NCBI GenBank assembly: GCA_000787465.1
Contig: JSYX01000178.1
Span: forward strand, 1-59,220
Length of the DNA stretch: 59,220 nucleotides
Reading direction: 5' to 3'
Origin: Thermomucor indicae-seudaticae
Taxonomy: Eukaryota; Mucoromycota; Mucoromycetes; Mucorales; Lichtheimiaceae
How positions within the stretch are numbered: the first letter of the stretch is position 1; every line of letters starts with the position of its first letter. A model generated the notes under the pieces. It was not told where the DNA came from, did no database searches, and saw nothing but the letters and a program-made list of their open reading frames with translations. Both the position numbers and the translations under genes were made by a program. Of the stretch, positions 1-14,374 are shown one piece after another.

Positions 1-1
1 C

Positions 2-319
2 ACTACCAACGGAGGACGCAAAAAGTTATTCAAAAACCAGTATTTCTACCATTTAGCCAAAAACAACCGAGTCACCGTTAAGATTATTACCGAGCCTGGT
101 AAGCACAATGTGAAGGCTTTTCCGTTTGCTGCTATGGATGTAGTTATTCCCGAGTTTGATCATAAAACATGCCTACCAGGTCAAGCGCAGTTCGCCAAAA
201 CAAATATCCAGCCGGTATTCCCTGTTTCAGAGTCTATTAGAAGAGTGGGGAAGGGGAAAGCTGACATCATCCGGATGGATGGACCAGCGGAACTTATAAC
301 GCATTACAACCAGACTTGA
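2..319 (+). CDS. C-terminal part of an unrecognised protein (5' end outside window)
   Basis: An open frame enters from the left edge and ends at a TGA at 317-319, giving 105 residues. The visible sequence has a basic start (GGRKKLFKNQYFYHL), then alternating hydrophobic beta-like stretches (VTVKIITEPGKHNVKAF, FPFAAMDVVIPEFDH) and a polar tail. I do not recognise the family. It lies only 48 bp before the next ATG and points the same way, so its 3' UTR must be very short or overlap the next promoter. Composition and frame bias look coding. Confidence 0.5.
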   Translation, partial: TTNGGRKKLFKNQYFYHLAKNNRVTVKIITEPGKHNVKAFPFAAMDVVIPEFDHKTCLPGQAQFAKTNIQPVFPVSESIRRVGKGKADIIRMDGPAELITHYNQT

Positions 320-367
320 AACTCGCTGTTTCCCCCTTAACCCGTCCTTCGGTTTAACCTGAACAAA

Positions 368-1863
368 ATGAAGCCTACTCGTTCATTGACGGGCATAGTG
401 CTGGGTTTATTGTCTGCCAGTGCCACTGTTATGGGTAAGAGAAGTGACCTGCTTCCCGGCTGAAATCTTGCAGCAGTGAACGCGAATGAAAACACGGACT
501 TCCCCGCACAACAGACAAAAAGACTAACACCTGCATGTGATATTTGACAGCTAGGTCTTCGGTTTACGTTGTGTCCAGCAATGAACTGAAAACAACGACA
601 GCAACGGATACGCCCACGATTCCGGTTGATGCCTTTTCCTTGCTAATGTCACAAATGACAGACACCGAACAAGATCACCCTGTCATGCACTGGCAAAAAA
701 CTTATCGGGAGCAAACGGTGCGCAGCGCCCGTGCCGTGTGGACGACGAAAAATGACAATATATTTGATCGAAAACTGGAGAGCAGTTTGCTCGTTATTGT
801 TCCAGGTGTTGAAGAACCACAAGGTATTCATATACAGGAGATGGTATTCCACCAATAACGACTGAAGTATAATTGCGTAGCTATCTTACCTGGCTATGAG
901 CCTGCGTTTTATGTATCCGACGACTACAGCGAAAACTACATGGCTATCGCAGAGGACACGGCTGATTCAGTTCGCACTCATGGCGGACGCGCTTTCTTGG
1001 CTCCAGAACTGCACAGCTTCTCAGTAGACCATCCTGAACTCGACTCGGAGGTGTTTGATCTTAACAGTGAGGCAAGCGAAACCGCACAGGGCAAGTAGTG
1101 ACCCTGCATACAAAGCTAATTTATCCTTTCAGATTGATACCAAGTTTGCAGCTCAAGTGAATTCGTTGGGAGAAATTTTGAATGACGCTCAGCACAAGGA
1201 GAACATACCAGACTTTGCTGGTATTCAGTTCACAGGTCTTCGGGTAAAAAGAAAGTGCGATATAAAGAGGCATAGGAAAGAAATAGCTAAAGCGACAAGT
1301 ATTAGATGATTGGAGAAAAATACGGTACCGACTCTATCCAGTATGATGAAGCGCAACGCATTGTGAGAAATATCATTGAAGAGGTATGGGTGATGCATAA
1401 GTGTTTGGTGGAGGGAGATTCTAAAGAACGTTAGTCTGTGATACCCCAATTCCAAAGTCTCTGCCACGGTGACAAGCCAGCAACTATTGTCTTTGTCTTT
1501 TCACCCATGAAACATGCTTCGCTTCATAAACGTGATATTCCTGGTCTGCTACAGGAAGATGATACTACCTGCTACAAGTCTCAAGAAGCTTGCGAAAACG
1601 GTACAGCAAGTTGCAGCGGTGGTCGTGGATCATGTGTAGCATCCGAGACGGATGGCTGCTATACATGTCAGTGCAAATCCTCGGCCTATCTTGGATCTGC
1701 TTGCGAGATTGAAGATGTGGTTGCCGACTTTCAATTACTGTTCTGGACCAGTGTTGGATTGATTGCCGCGACCTCGGGTGTTCTGTTGTTTGTGTACAAG
1801 AGTGGCAACATTGAAAACGGCGGTATCATGCTTGCACCTCAATCTTTACCCAAGCAAGATTAA
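368..1863 (+). CDS. Vacuolar sorting protein Vps3844-like (DUF3844), type I membrane protein
   Basis: The protein starts with a signal peptide (MKPTRSLTGIVLGLLSASAT). The C-terminal exon carries a compact cysteine-rich module of about 40 residues (TTCYKSQEACENGTASCSGG, then CYTCQCKSSAYLGSACE), followed by one membrane segment (LLFWTSVGLIAATSGVLLFV) and a short cytosolic tail ending PKQD. This order of EGF-like cysteines plus a C-terminal helix is that of the fungal Vps3844/DUF3844 family, linked to vacuolar sorting in the secretory route. Intron 1 (435-550, phase 1) and intron 2 (824-880) restore the frame. Further introns lie near 1090-1130, 1240-1310 and 1390-1440. The central part is a lumenal domain without a motif I know. 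Domain call is firm; exact middle exon ends are less so. Confidence 0.8.
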
Positions 1864-1971
1864 GTCGAACCCGCGTTTATTGGCAGAAGTATATACACTA
1901 ACAGGAAAAAAATAAAGCCTTGTGTTATTACCACTCTATTGACCAATAATTGGATCATCTTGCTGAGGACT

Positions 1972-3002
1972 TCATCGAATGACTGCATGTGATGCATTAA
2001 TGACAGTGAAATACACCAGTACGATAAACAGCTTGGCGCTAACAGTCCACGCGATGCATTGTATCCGACCCTTCCAGCTAGTCTGTAACACATGATAGCG
2101 TACACAAAGCGCAGCGACCAGAATCCAAGCAACAGGAATAAGGAATCCGATCCACAAACATATGCTCATGAGGGAAAGCCAAGTCTGGGATGGCAGTAGC
2201 TTTTGTTCGTTGTTTTGTACGAGCTTCTTGTCACCAATAAGAAGCCATCGGCTTTTTCATCAAGTCTGTGCCGGAAGACGCGCGAAGGAACTGGGCAACT
2301 TGAGCATAATAAATAGAGGTACGCTTGTTAAGATGCGGACTAGGCGGGGTAACGAGAGCTGGTGCTGCTGGAGGGTTGGAAGGTGCATAATGTCGAAAAG
2401 GATCAAATAATTCATCTTTCTCGAGCGTCAACGTACAGTGAGTCATCCAGGCCAAAAAAAAGAGAGGATGAAGGTAAGCAAAGCTAGCTCCCCACCTCTC
2501 TTTATGAATAGATTGGCAAATGAACCCAAGTCGTAGTATTTTCACGCGCTTGTTTTCTCTAAAGTCGACAGAAGCAAACGATTACTGCGCTTCAGAAGGT
2601 AAGTTTAATTGGCCGCAAAAGAACAACCTTATTTGTTGCTGTCCATGATCTGTATATGATGCTCAAGTATCCAAACGATTCTCAAACTGAGTATAACGAA
2701 CAGGATACGTGTAGTATAGGTTTACGTTTAGTCAGTGATCAAATCAGAGTTCATATGGATACAGACAAACGTTTATGGCAAAAGCAAACGCAAAGCTGTC
2801 TATGTGGCCTACCTCACTATTCAGATGCACATGATAGCTGGGCAGGCATACCATAAGACTGTCTAATAGTGCGAAATCGGATGTGCATTGCCAAACTGAG
2901 AAGGCGAAAGCGAGAACGAAGAAAGCTCGTGTCACCATCAAGCACATTGAATACCTCAAAGCCGCCTGCCTGAGACCCTTTCTTCTTCCCCCTTCCTTTC
3001 AT
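1972..3002 (-). CDS. Probable multi-exon membrane protein, unrecognised
   Basis: Several reverse-strand open pieces line up here. The first is either a start at 3002 (MKGRGKKKGSQAGGFE followed by a plausible GTATTC donor) or a signal-like start near 2938 (MVTRAFFVLAFAFSVWQC). A middle exon around 2240-2440 reads DELFDPFRHYAPSNPPAAP and is proline-rich. The 3' exon has two strong membrane helices (CLWIGFLIPVAWILVAALCV and AKLFIVLVYFTVI) and stops at 1972-1974. I could not join all exons in one frame with good splice sites, so this may be one gene with a missed intron or two small genes. No family recognised. It converges on the Vps3844-like gene. Confidence 0.35.
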
Positions 3003-3039
3003 CAACTGAACGACGCAATTTCATTCCTTTTATTTTCTA

Positions 3040-5204
3040 ATGACTACCGCAACCAACGTTGATGTTCTGACCAATGGTAAGGCTCCTTTCTTATTTACTG
3101 GAATGTAACGCTGTTCTCAAATGGCAGTTCGACATGCAAAAGAATGGGTGCAAAAGATTCACCTCGAAAATCGCATGGATAGTAAGTCTCGATTCAACAT
3201 GGACAGGATGTATATGATGAGTTAATCGGTTTCTGAAGGAAACTTACAGCGACCCGCGCCTGGCGAGTCGAATAAAGTGGAGATACCCAGCATTGATGTG
3301 GAAAAAGGCGGCGATCAGTTGGCGCGAAATGAAGTTACTACGTAAGGGTAACACGGGAAGAACCTTATGCTCCCCCGCTCTCGATTAATCTTTTGATGTC
3401 CCCTTTAGACAACAGCAGACTGATTCCTCACCCTCAAGTCCTGCTATCACAAATGATTCGTACCTGAACGCCATTGTTTCGTCAGCAAATCGACAACCAC
3501 CCATTAGTTCCGGCTGTACGGGTGCACCTGACTGTGTCTGTTACAGATGCCAAAGACTGCGACGTAGAGCCAAAAACACACCATCGACCGAACACGAGAA
3601 CACGGAAAGGGTCACCGATGAGAGCAAACAAACTCGGCAGGTTTCCATAACACGATCACAGGGTTCTCTTTGCCGCAGAAAGACACCCACCGTCAAATCC
3701 TATGATAAACATCTTCCCCGTCCGACCTATTCGGAAGACGACAGTATTTATCGAGTGAAAGATCAAAAACAACCGGCGACGGAGGCTGCGCAGACGCAAG
3801 AACAAAAGCCGCCTTCCCTTAGCGATATGGTGGTTGCAAACGACAATTACGAAATCTCATGGAAGGACGAGACGACAGGCGATAATATTCTGGATTCATT
3901 GAAGACATTCCAAACCATCTTTGCCGAACAACCAGAGGATTGTCCAGCAGGATTATCGGACTTGATAGAAACCCGTGCTAAAGAGTTGAAAGAGAAAAGG
4001 GCCGAAGAAGCAGCTAACCGGAAAGAGAAGGCTGACGGCAACCCTTTGGATGATCTGGTTAAACAAGCGGGCTGCTTTACGCTAAGTAGTCGACATGGCC
4101 CGCCACATAATGCCCTGACGCTTTTTCATACAATGAAGTTGGGTGATTCGGTTGCTCGACGAGCGGCCTATGGTAAGTAAAACGTTTGTTACCGATATTG
4201 TGAGTTTGCAATAACTGTTGATGTATATAGGGACCGCGTTTGAGCACTGTATTCGCGCCAATAGCGGACTAGCTCAGTGGATCCATAAGAGATCCTCAAG
4301 AGGCATTCCCACCGCCATGCAAAGTAAGGGTTAAACTATATGATATTTCCCGTCAATAGCGCTTATCGTGCATTAGATTACACACCTCGTCATTCAAAGA
4401 AGCCAGTCAAAAAATCATCCATTCTGCCACCTATCTTATCAGGCAAGCGAAGCAAATCAGACGATTTATGGACCAAGTTCGCCGAAGGTCAAGCACCATC
4501 ACTACCGCCAAATCGAATCCGTTCATCTGACGAAGAAGATTTCCATAATACGGATGTTACACCCACCGATGTTCTCTCTGCAGCCCATGCTCTACTTCCG
4601 AACCAGTCGCCGCCACCCATGGCACTCCATGACTCGTCGCACAGTCGACCTAATAACAGTAAACCGTACGATCACATTGATACCCCAAGTAGACCCGTTC
4701 CCAATGTGAGTTTACACCGCTTTTACTTTGTTCAGACCGAAGCGCTTACATATGCTTCTTCAGAAGCCAGCTGAATCGTCGTCAGATAAACGTGATAATG
4801 GAAGCATATCATCGTCCGGAGACGGTGATAGTACCAAAACCGGCAAGTCAAGCAAGCTTTTTGCCTCGATAGGCAAGAGATCTATGCGTTCCCTGAATGG
4901 AACCATAAAGTCCACAGATGAGGTATCTTCTTCCTCCCCTTTTCATAACACACACATAAATTGATGATGTGATTTGCAGAAAAAGAATGAAGGTCAGATG
5001 GCTCTGCAAGAAGTGGCAGCTCGAATGGCAGCAGCGGCAGCAGCAACAGCCGAAGCTGGACAATCAACAGAACTTGAAAAGCTATGCGAAATCATGCCTC
5101 ATGCTGATCCTGAGATTTTGAAGCAATATTTGAAAGATGCTGGTAGCGATCATATGAAGGCACTTGCACTCTGTAAAAGAGCTGTCGTTGCAGGAGATCT
5201 TTGA
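3040..5204 (+). CDS. Large disordered protein with C-terminal CUE/UBA-like domain
   Basis: The start ATG at 3040 begins MTTATNVDVLTN, followed by a short exon (RHAKEWVQKIHLENRM). The body is long and hydrophilic, rich in Ser, Pro, Lys and Gln. It has a Cys-rich patch near 3510-3560 (SGCTGAPDCVCYRCQRLRRR), a helical Lys/Glu stretch near 3960-4040 (RAKELKEKRAEEAANRKEK), then Ser/Thr-rich linkers. The last exon has an Ala-rich helix (VAARMAAAAAATAEAG) followed by LEKLCEIMPHADPEILKQYL and a second helix with ALALCKRAVVAGDL, resembling a CUE/UBA ubiquitin-binding three-helix fold. About seven exons. No enzyme motif is visible; a ubiquitin-linked adaptor role is inference from the C-terminus only. 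Confidence 0.65.
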
Positions 5205-5516
5205 TCGCTTGTATATTACTCGCCCCCCTTTTCCTCTCTCTTTCTTGGTCCGTAATGTTAAGTCCTATTAATCGTTTGTTCATTGACGAACGGCAATACT
5301 ACTTGATAATAAAAAAATCACTGCGGATTAATTATCGTATATGGTCAAGTAGCCATGAGCTGAGCCAGCAAATAATCCTAACACGTTGATCTATAGAGGC
5401 AGATAATCACAATTTCGTGATTCAGTAAAATTACAAAGACAGATTTTGACATGAAAGTGTATATGTGTAAACTAAAAAGGGTAGGGTGTGTGATGGAAGA
5501 GAAAAAGGGTCATGTT

Positions 5517-6563
5517 CTACCTCCTGATCAGAGTAAGGAATTCTTCACGAGTCTTTGGGTTACTTCGGAATACGCCCATCATACAACTGGTGGTAGTTGC
5601 ACTGCCTGGTTTCTGTACGCCACTAAAAAAGAGAAAGAAAATTTCAGTTTATTTGTTCGAATATGTTCCAGAACGTGTAAACTTACCGCATGCACATGCA
5701 CAAATGTGATGCCTCCATGACGACAGCCACACCTTGTGGTTGCAGAATCTCCATCAATGCAGTGGCAATCTGCTTTGTGACACGTTCCTGAACTTGAAGT
5801 CTGACGGGATACCCGTGAGAAAATTATACCATTTACGACCTGAATTTTCTCACGTTACCTTCGCATAAACATTTCGGCTATCCTGGCCAGTTTACTCAAG
5901 CCAACCACTCGACGATTAGGGATGTATCCAATACTGATTTTGCCAGTGAAAGGCACCATGTGGTGCTCACAGAGCGAGAAGACGTCCACATCCTTTACAA
6001 TCACCATTTCATCATGATCTATATCAAGAGCAGATGAATAATAGCAGTAATGACCATTTGCCCTCTTGTCTCTTACCTTCTTCAAAGACTGCATCGTTAA
6101 TCACATCTTTAAAAGCCAATCTCGTTCGTTAGCCTTATTGTGCCTTCCAAAGTCATCACCTTTTATACCTCTGATGTTTTGTTCATAGCCCTTGGTAAAG
6201 AACATTAATGCTTTGGCATATCTTTCTGGTGTCTTGAGCAAACCCTCACGATCCGGATCCTCACCGATACAGGCCAGTATCGTCCTTACAGCATCCGCAA
6301 TTTTTTCTTGTCGCTTTTCCCGTTCCTCTGGAGTCTCGTCTCGTCGTTCTTTGGCTCCTTTGCCTGTATATTCACATACATAATTAATTACGAAACAGGC
6401 TTCCGCAGTATGGCTCGCACACTCTACTTGGCCAGCTCATGCCGTCAATGTCGACTGGTGAGTCCTGTCGGCTAATGACCGATCCGGCCGACGACGTTGA
6501 AAACGATTCCACAGGTCCGTTACGTCTTGTTTCAGACCATGAACTATATTCCTCTGCAGACAT
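5517..6563 (-). CDS. FOL2: GTP cyclohydrolase I
   Basis: This cytosolic enzyme makes 7,8-dihydroneopterin triphosphate from GTP, the first step to folate and tetrahydrobiopterin. Joined exons give roughly 230 residues, the usual size. Visible in order: a short disordered N-terminus ([16 protein letters not shown]), the helix [40 protein letters not shown], the zinc and active-site motif [14 protein letters not shown], then [37 protein letters not shown] and HLCMCMRGVQKPGS, whose Cys is the third zinc ligand. It ends [15 protein letters not shown]. All catalytic residues I expect are present. Introns lie near 6365-6430, 6090-6160, 6020-6080, 5820-5860 and 5630-5690. The ATG at 6563 is preferred over an upstream TTG in frame. 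Confidence 0.95.
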
Positions 6564-7415
6564 TTTTCTTCCAACAAGAAGCAACTAATAATAACTCGAA
6601 GAAAAAACAAAAAATAAATTATTCTATTGCCTTTTTTTTTCGCACCTTGGTTTCCTTTTCTGTAATGGCCAATCAGTTTGTCTCAACCGGCTTTTGAAAT
6701 CAACCACAACAAAAGGACTCTCAGATTGATCAAATGACTCATAAGTTGTCCGGTTAACTGTGCTCATCCCAATCCGCTATGACGTAGTTAGACAGACAAT
6801 TTTAGCAGATGGATATTGCAAACTGACTCCTTTTCTAAGGAAAATAGTTAAAGATCTGACTTCCAGGTACAACAAATGTGGATTAATTAGACGTGGAAGC
6901 TGCTCAGACTCACTGATGCTGACCCGTTTCGTTGAATTGGTCGGCATCAACTATCTCTCATGTCATCACTGCCACTGCATGTCCCGCTGGTTGCTTCTGT
7001 CGTGTTGCCACGTAACAAATTGATTAAGCAAACACACTTATTGATACACCCTTTTGTTCTTGTCCATGTGTTGCCGGTGCATTGGATGGTGCAACGTGAT
7101 GAGGTTACTACTACCCATGCCTCTTTTTATCCCAGTAACACTTTTCACACTGATCGACGCTGAAAGCTGCGAATAATGCTCATGATAGATTCCAAGACTG
7201 TTCTTATACATTTGCGGCACATCCGTGTCGTTGTCGTTTACTCTAACGAATAGACTGTCGCATTTGAAGCGAAAACGAACATGGGTTGTTGAAAGTATCG
7301 TATAGATTTTGCCGTTCTTTTGTAATAGTTGAACGTAATCTGTACATATATTCCCCCTTCTTGTTTCTGTTATCTACAAAGATGAACTAGGCTCGATCGC
7401 TGGATGCCAGTATAA
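6564..7415. other. Intergenic, promoter side of GTP cyclohydrolase gene; no gene seen
   Basis: About 850 bp between the GTP cyclohydrolase start and the TFIIA gamma stop, both reverse genes. Only short ORFs without coding character occur. A CCAAT motif lies at about 6668-6674 and a TGACGTA motif at about 6779. Both are short enough to occur by chance. Confidence 0.5.
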
Positions 7416-7906
7416 TTATTGTTCTCCAGGTCGTTTGGCGTTGCAGGCTACTATTTTAACCTTGTCTGCCGAGACGTTCTCTTGTTCAAATTTGAAGTTT
7501 GGGTTTTCCACAATGAATGTCCAGACGTCGTCGCAAAACCGGTACGTATGCAAATGTCCCTACATGTCCATACACAATCAATGTAAAAAGCTCTGCCTTT
7601 CTCCTCCTTCTCTCTTTTGACAAGCGTATATTCCAATGTCCTTTTGATGATGATCGAACCTTAATGTTGGCTTTATTGCGGACAAGTTGTGCTAATGCCT
7701 CGGAAATGCTCTTGTCAAAGGTTGCAAGCACTCGCATTGCCAGCTGAGGATTGATATGACCGCTCTGGATGAGTTCGTCCAGAGAATCTGTCAACGCCAT
7801 GCCAATACTTTATACTGGATGTTTCAGTTCATGTTCACCATGTCGGGCACAGAAGAACGGATTACCTGCTACGGCGATACAGCTCGTAAATCTGAGTATT
7901 GGACAT
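7416..7906 (-). CDS. TOA2: Transcription factor IIA small (gamma) subunit
   Basis: TFIIA gamma stabilises TBP on the TATA box with the large subunit. Three exons join cleanly into about 110 residues, the normal length. Exon 1 reads [13 protein letters not shown] and ends AG, which with the T after the intron makes a Ser codon ([16 protein letters not shown]). Exon 2 gives the four-helix part ([32 protein letters not shown]). Exon 3 gives the beta-barrel half ([40 protein letters not shown]). It ends AKRPGEQ at a TAA at 7416. It is transcribed away from the Rsp5 gene; the two starts are 306 bp apart. Confidence 0.96.
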
Positions 7907-8119
7907 TTTCTCTGGCGGCAAAAGAAGCCCGTTTTGGCTTGCAATGGAATTCCTCAAATAATGATTAGTGGCGCGGTTTGAAACGATCAGGTGTCAGGAT
8001 GAGATGAATGTTCGTTGCTGAGCGCTTTCCTTTGCAAATTCTTCCGCAACCCTTCCCCCCAAACCTGCTGCCCATAATTAGACGAAAAGAGGACTAGTTA
8101 ATCACCAAGCTCTTTCGCC

Positions 8120-8177
8120 CACACACACACACACACACTCTCTCTCTCTCTCTCTCTTTTTTTTTTTTTTTTTTTTT
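8120..8177. repeat. Compound microsatellite (CA)n(CT)n(T)n
   Basis: About 9 CA units pass directly into about 10 CT units and then 21 T residues. It lies 35 bp before the ATG of the HECT ligase gene, in the divergent promoter shared with TFIIA gamma, so it is probably in the 5' leader or core promoter. Confidence 0.97.
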
Positions 8178-8212
8178 GCCAACGACCGGCCTCGTACTTT
8201 GTGCAATCGGAA

Positions 8213-11310
<3,098 letters not shown>

Positions 11311-11495
11311 AGAGATATATATCACACTCGGATAACTTAAAAAAGATAACTACTTGATGCCCCTCAGCTCGTCTGCTCTGTTTCCCCACCCACCTCTTCT
11401 TTACCACACTTATCCTTGTGATTGAGTTTCTCATGTTTGAAATGCTTCATCTTTTATTCCAACAATCCCATTCTAATGTAAGACTTTTAGTCTCT

Positions 11496-11953
11496 CTATT
11501 GTGTGGCTTCTTTGAGATATGCGATAACATCAGCTCGATCTTGAGGTTTCTTGAAACCGGCAAATGCCATCTTTGTCCCCGGAATGTACTTTTTGGGATT
11601 TTCCAGATACTGCAAGAGCCAGAATGTTAGTGCTCTTGTGTATGTTCCTCAACATGGGGTATTGCCTGCATACATCAAACAAAGTCTGCTCTTCCCAGAC
11701 GATGCCCTTGTTCTTGTTTGCATCCGTGTATGAATAACCAGCAGCCTGACCCGTTTTGCGTCCAAAGATCCCGTGCAAGTTGGGACCCACTTTGTGTCCG
11801 CCACCCTAACAGCATTGGGTTTTTGATATCGTTATTCACGTGCTTCTTTATTCAAACGGATCATTGACTTACAGATTCCACGGTATGACACTGTGCGCAA
11901 CGTGTTTTAAAGAGCTTGGCGCCCTTTGCGGCATCGCCTTCAGGCATGGTCAT
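11496..11953 (-). CDS. CYC1: Cytochrome c, mitochondrial
   Basis: This is the soluble electron carrier between complexes III and IV in the intermembrane space. Three exons join to about 108 residues. Exon 1 gives [20 protein letters not shown] with the haem motif CAQCH. Exon 2 gives [20 protein letters not shown] and [20 protein letters not shown]. Exon 3 gives [20 protein letters not shown] with the axial Met in GTKMAF, ending [11 protein letters not shown]. Introns lie at about 11805-11872 and 11610-11670. Two ATGs two codons apart (11953 and 11947) are possible starts; MPEGDAAKG from 11947 looks closer to the family norm. It converges with the HECT ligase gene, with less than 190 bp between stops. 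Confidence 0.97.
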
Positions 11954-12057
11954 TTTTTTGAAACAAGAGTGAGGAAGAAAAGTAAGAACAAGAAAGATAT
12001 GTACAAGTAAAATGGAAGGCGTTTTGGTTTGTTTAATGCAGGGTATTATGATGTCAC

Positions 12058-13679
12058 TTAATATGCAAAGTCCCAGATTTTGATTTGGCCGTGATCAAAT
12101 GCAGTGACGACCTTGGTATCGCTGATAGCCACCGCCGTAGCTGCGTGTCCTTCTTGGCCGGTCTGCAGAGTGTACATGGGATCACCGCTTTGGATATCCC
12201 ATAGCTTGACGGATCCATCAAACGAGCTTGAGACCAATCTGAGTTTGTCGTACGCCAGGCTGCCGATCGCGTGGGTGTGCCCAAAGAGGGTCCGGAGGCA
12301 CTGGCCTGTTTCGAGCGACCAGACCTTGAGCGTGTGGTCTGCCGAGCCCGACACCACAACAGGTTCTGTACCCAACAATTCCTCTTGTTGTTGTTCATTA
12401 TTCTTGTTGAACCGATGCAGGAATCCAGGCATGCTAGGAATGGCAACTTGAACCGACGCCATGTGACCTTGAAAGACACGTAGACAGACACGCTGCGCGA
12501 GATCCCAGAGCCTTAGCGTGCCGTCGCAGCTGCTGGACAGGAGCCGGTTCTTTTCGTGTTGTACGATCCGCGTCTGGGTGACCGCACCCGTGTGGCCCGT
12601 CAATGTCGAGCACTGGCCTGTGCTGAAATTCCAGATCTTGATGGTCGCGTCCGCCGACCCGCTGGCCAGGATCCTGGAATCAAAATGCAAATGGACCACG
12701 CCGTCCGTGTGGCCCGCCAGCGTGCGAATGCATTCGCCCGTGTGGTAATTCCAGATCCGGAGTGTGTGGTCCATGGAGCCCGTCACAAGCTTGGTGTCAT
12801 CAAACTGGAGTGTCCGGATACACCGGGTATGGCCTCGCAAGGTGCGAAGTACTTGGCCAGTCTCGAGATCCCACACCGTGGCCGTCTTGTCGCGCGAGCC
12901 CGTAATCAGAATGTTTTGCGCATCGCAAAACTGGAGGCAAAGCACCGCGTCCGAATGCTGCAGTGTCTTGACCTCTCGAAAGCGACCCTTACGCCAGTTA
13001 CGCTCCACGACCAGTCGCTCGCTGTACACGCGTTTCCACGGCTTGCGGTTGTGGTTGTTGTTGTCCTCTGGGCGGCGCTCAGATACTACTTGATCATCAT
13101 TATCATCCTCTCGTGGTCGTTTCTTTAATCGGACCACACGTCGCTTGTGCAAAAGTGGGAGCCCCCAGCCGCATTTGGTGCATTTCCTGTCAATGTGTTG
13201 CTGGCACATTCGGTGCCACAATACGTCGTCGTCTGCAAGCGATTTCCATCGTCGGCTGACTTGGCAGGCCGCACATAATGATTGGGCGTCAAGGTAACTG
13301 AATATCTGGATGCAAATTTCGGGTGGGAGAATGGCTGTAAAGTCGATACGCAAAAGAGGTTGGATCGTGTTGGCAATGAAAGAAAGTTGGGAGGTGCAGC
13401 AGGTGGCAATGAGTCCTTGGAGGATTAAGCGGCGTTGGGCGGCGGGTGCAGCGGCGAAGAGTGCCCATATGTGAGCAATGGGTTGTTGATCGGCCACAGG
13501 TATAGATGCGAGTTCCTACGATATTCAGGTCAATCAGTCTCGTATCAACCAATGAATTTGTCTTTCTCTTTTACTTTATATAGACTAGACTTGACGGTTT
13601 CGGATGATAATTGTACCAGATCAGGACGATGGCGATAACAAAAAGAAGAGGAGGAAGAAGATGATGACGATGGTTCCAT
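12058..13679 (-). CDS. MET30: F-box/WD40 protein, Met30/SconB family (SCF substrate receptor)
   Basis: Met30/SconB is the substrate-binding subunit of an SCF ubiquitin ligase that restrains sulfur-assimilation transcription factors. The large exon holds an F-box (LPPEICIQIFSYLDAQSLCA), the family signature HRMCQQHIDRKCTKCGWGLP and seven to eight WD40 repeats (for example TGSRDKTATVWDLETGQVLR and SGSADATIKIWNF), ending QIKIWDFAY. No ATG opens that exon. I place the start at 13679, in a small upstream exon with a Ser run and FCYRHRPDLVQLSSETVKSS, joined by a GTAAAAGA...CGTAG intron (about 13512-13573) to ELASIPVADQQPIAHIW. The CYRHRPD element also occurs near the start of SconB proteins, which supports this exon. 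Cdc4-type is less likely because of the CGWGLP signature. About 510 residues. Confidence 0.88.
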
Positions 13680-14374
13680 AGTATATTAGAAGGATTGTAT
13701 AAGCGGAGGGGGAGAAGAACAAGTATCAAGCGGGAGCCGGGCAGCACTTTTAAACGAGGTCTGTCGGTGATGGCGCAATTTCAGGTTTTTCAGCGACAGC
13801 GCAGCATGGACTTGTCTGATTGGTTGGCCATCACATCATTCCTCTCCTAAGCTGTCATTTTGGCAACAAACAACCCAAGCATCTGCATCGGCTGTTAACT
13901 TTTGTGTCGTTCGCCATGACACTTGTTGATAACGACATTTTGTTTTGAATTAGCCCAACCGGATGCCGGTTCCGGGCATGAATGATAACCTGTGACACTA
14001 TGATCTTGTGCTACAGTTACCATTGCATAAACATTCCTTGAATGACAGCAGCCCGGGAAATGAGGCCCCACCCGTCTTGTGGTCATAGATCGCACTATGC
14101 TTTGCGGGGAAATAAAAGTTGCAGCATGCTTATTATGTAGTCTTACACCGCGGTTTTGCTTCAAATATAATAATTCATGCTCATGCTACACTGTCGTCTT
14201 TTAGGGGGTGGATTGCGCAAAGCTATCAGCACCCTCGATTCATCGACATAAATGGTATTTTTTTCAATGCCTTGCGACGTACTCAGCAAGGATTCTCCTG
14301 GGCTGGACGACAGTAAACTTGTCGGGACTTTTTTCATTCGTCCAAACCCAGCAAGGCAAACAAACCGGATCGTC
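13680..14374. promoter_or_regulatory. Divergent intergenic region between MET30-like and AsnRS genes
   Basis: About 695 bp separate the two divergent start codons, so it must hold both promoters. It includes pyrimidine/purine-rich stretches next to each gene. I see no clear TATA box, palindromic operator or additional gene; the small ORFs here have no family features. Confidence 0.5.

Noticed and set aside
12556..13128. 190-residue forward ORF inside the Met30-like gene
   Set aside because: Antisense to clear WD40 repeats on the reverse strand; no domain of its own.
13895..14164. 89-residue reverse ORF in the MET30/AsnRS promoter region
   Set aside because: His/Cys-rich chance frame; no coding signature and no start context.
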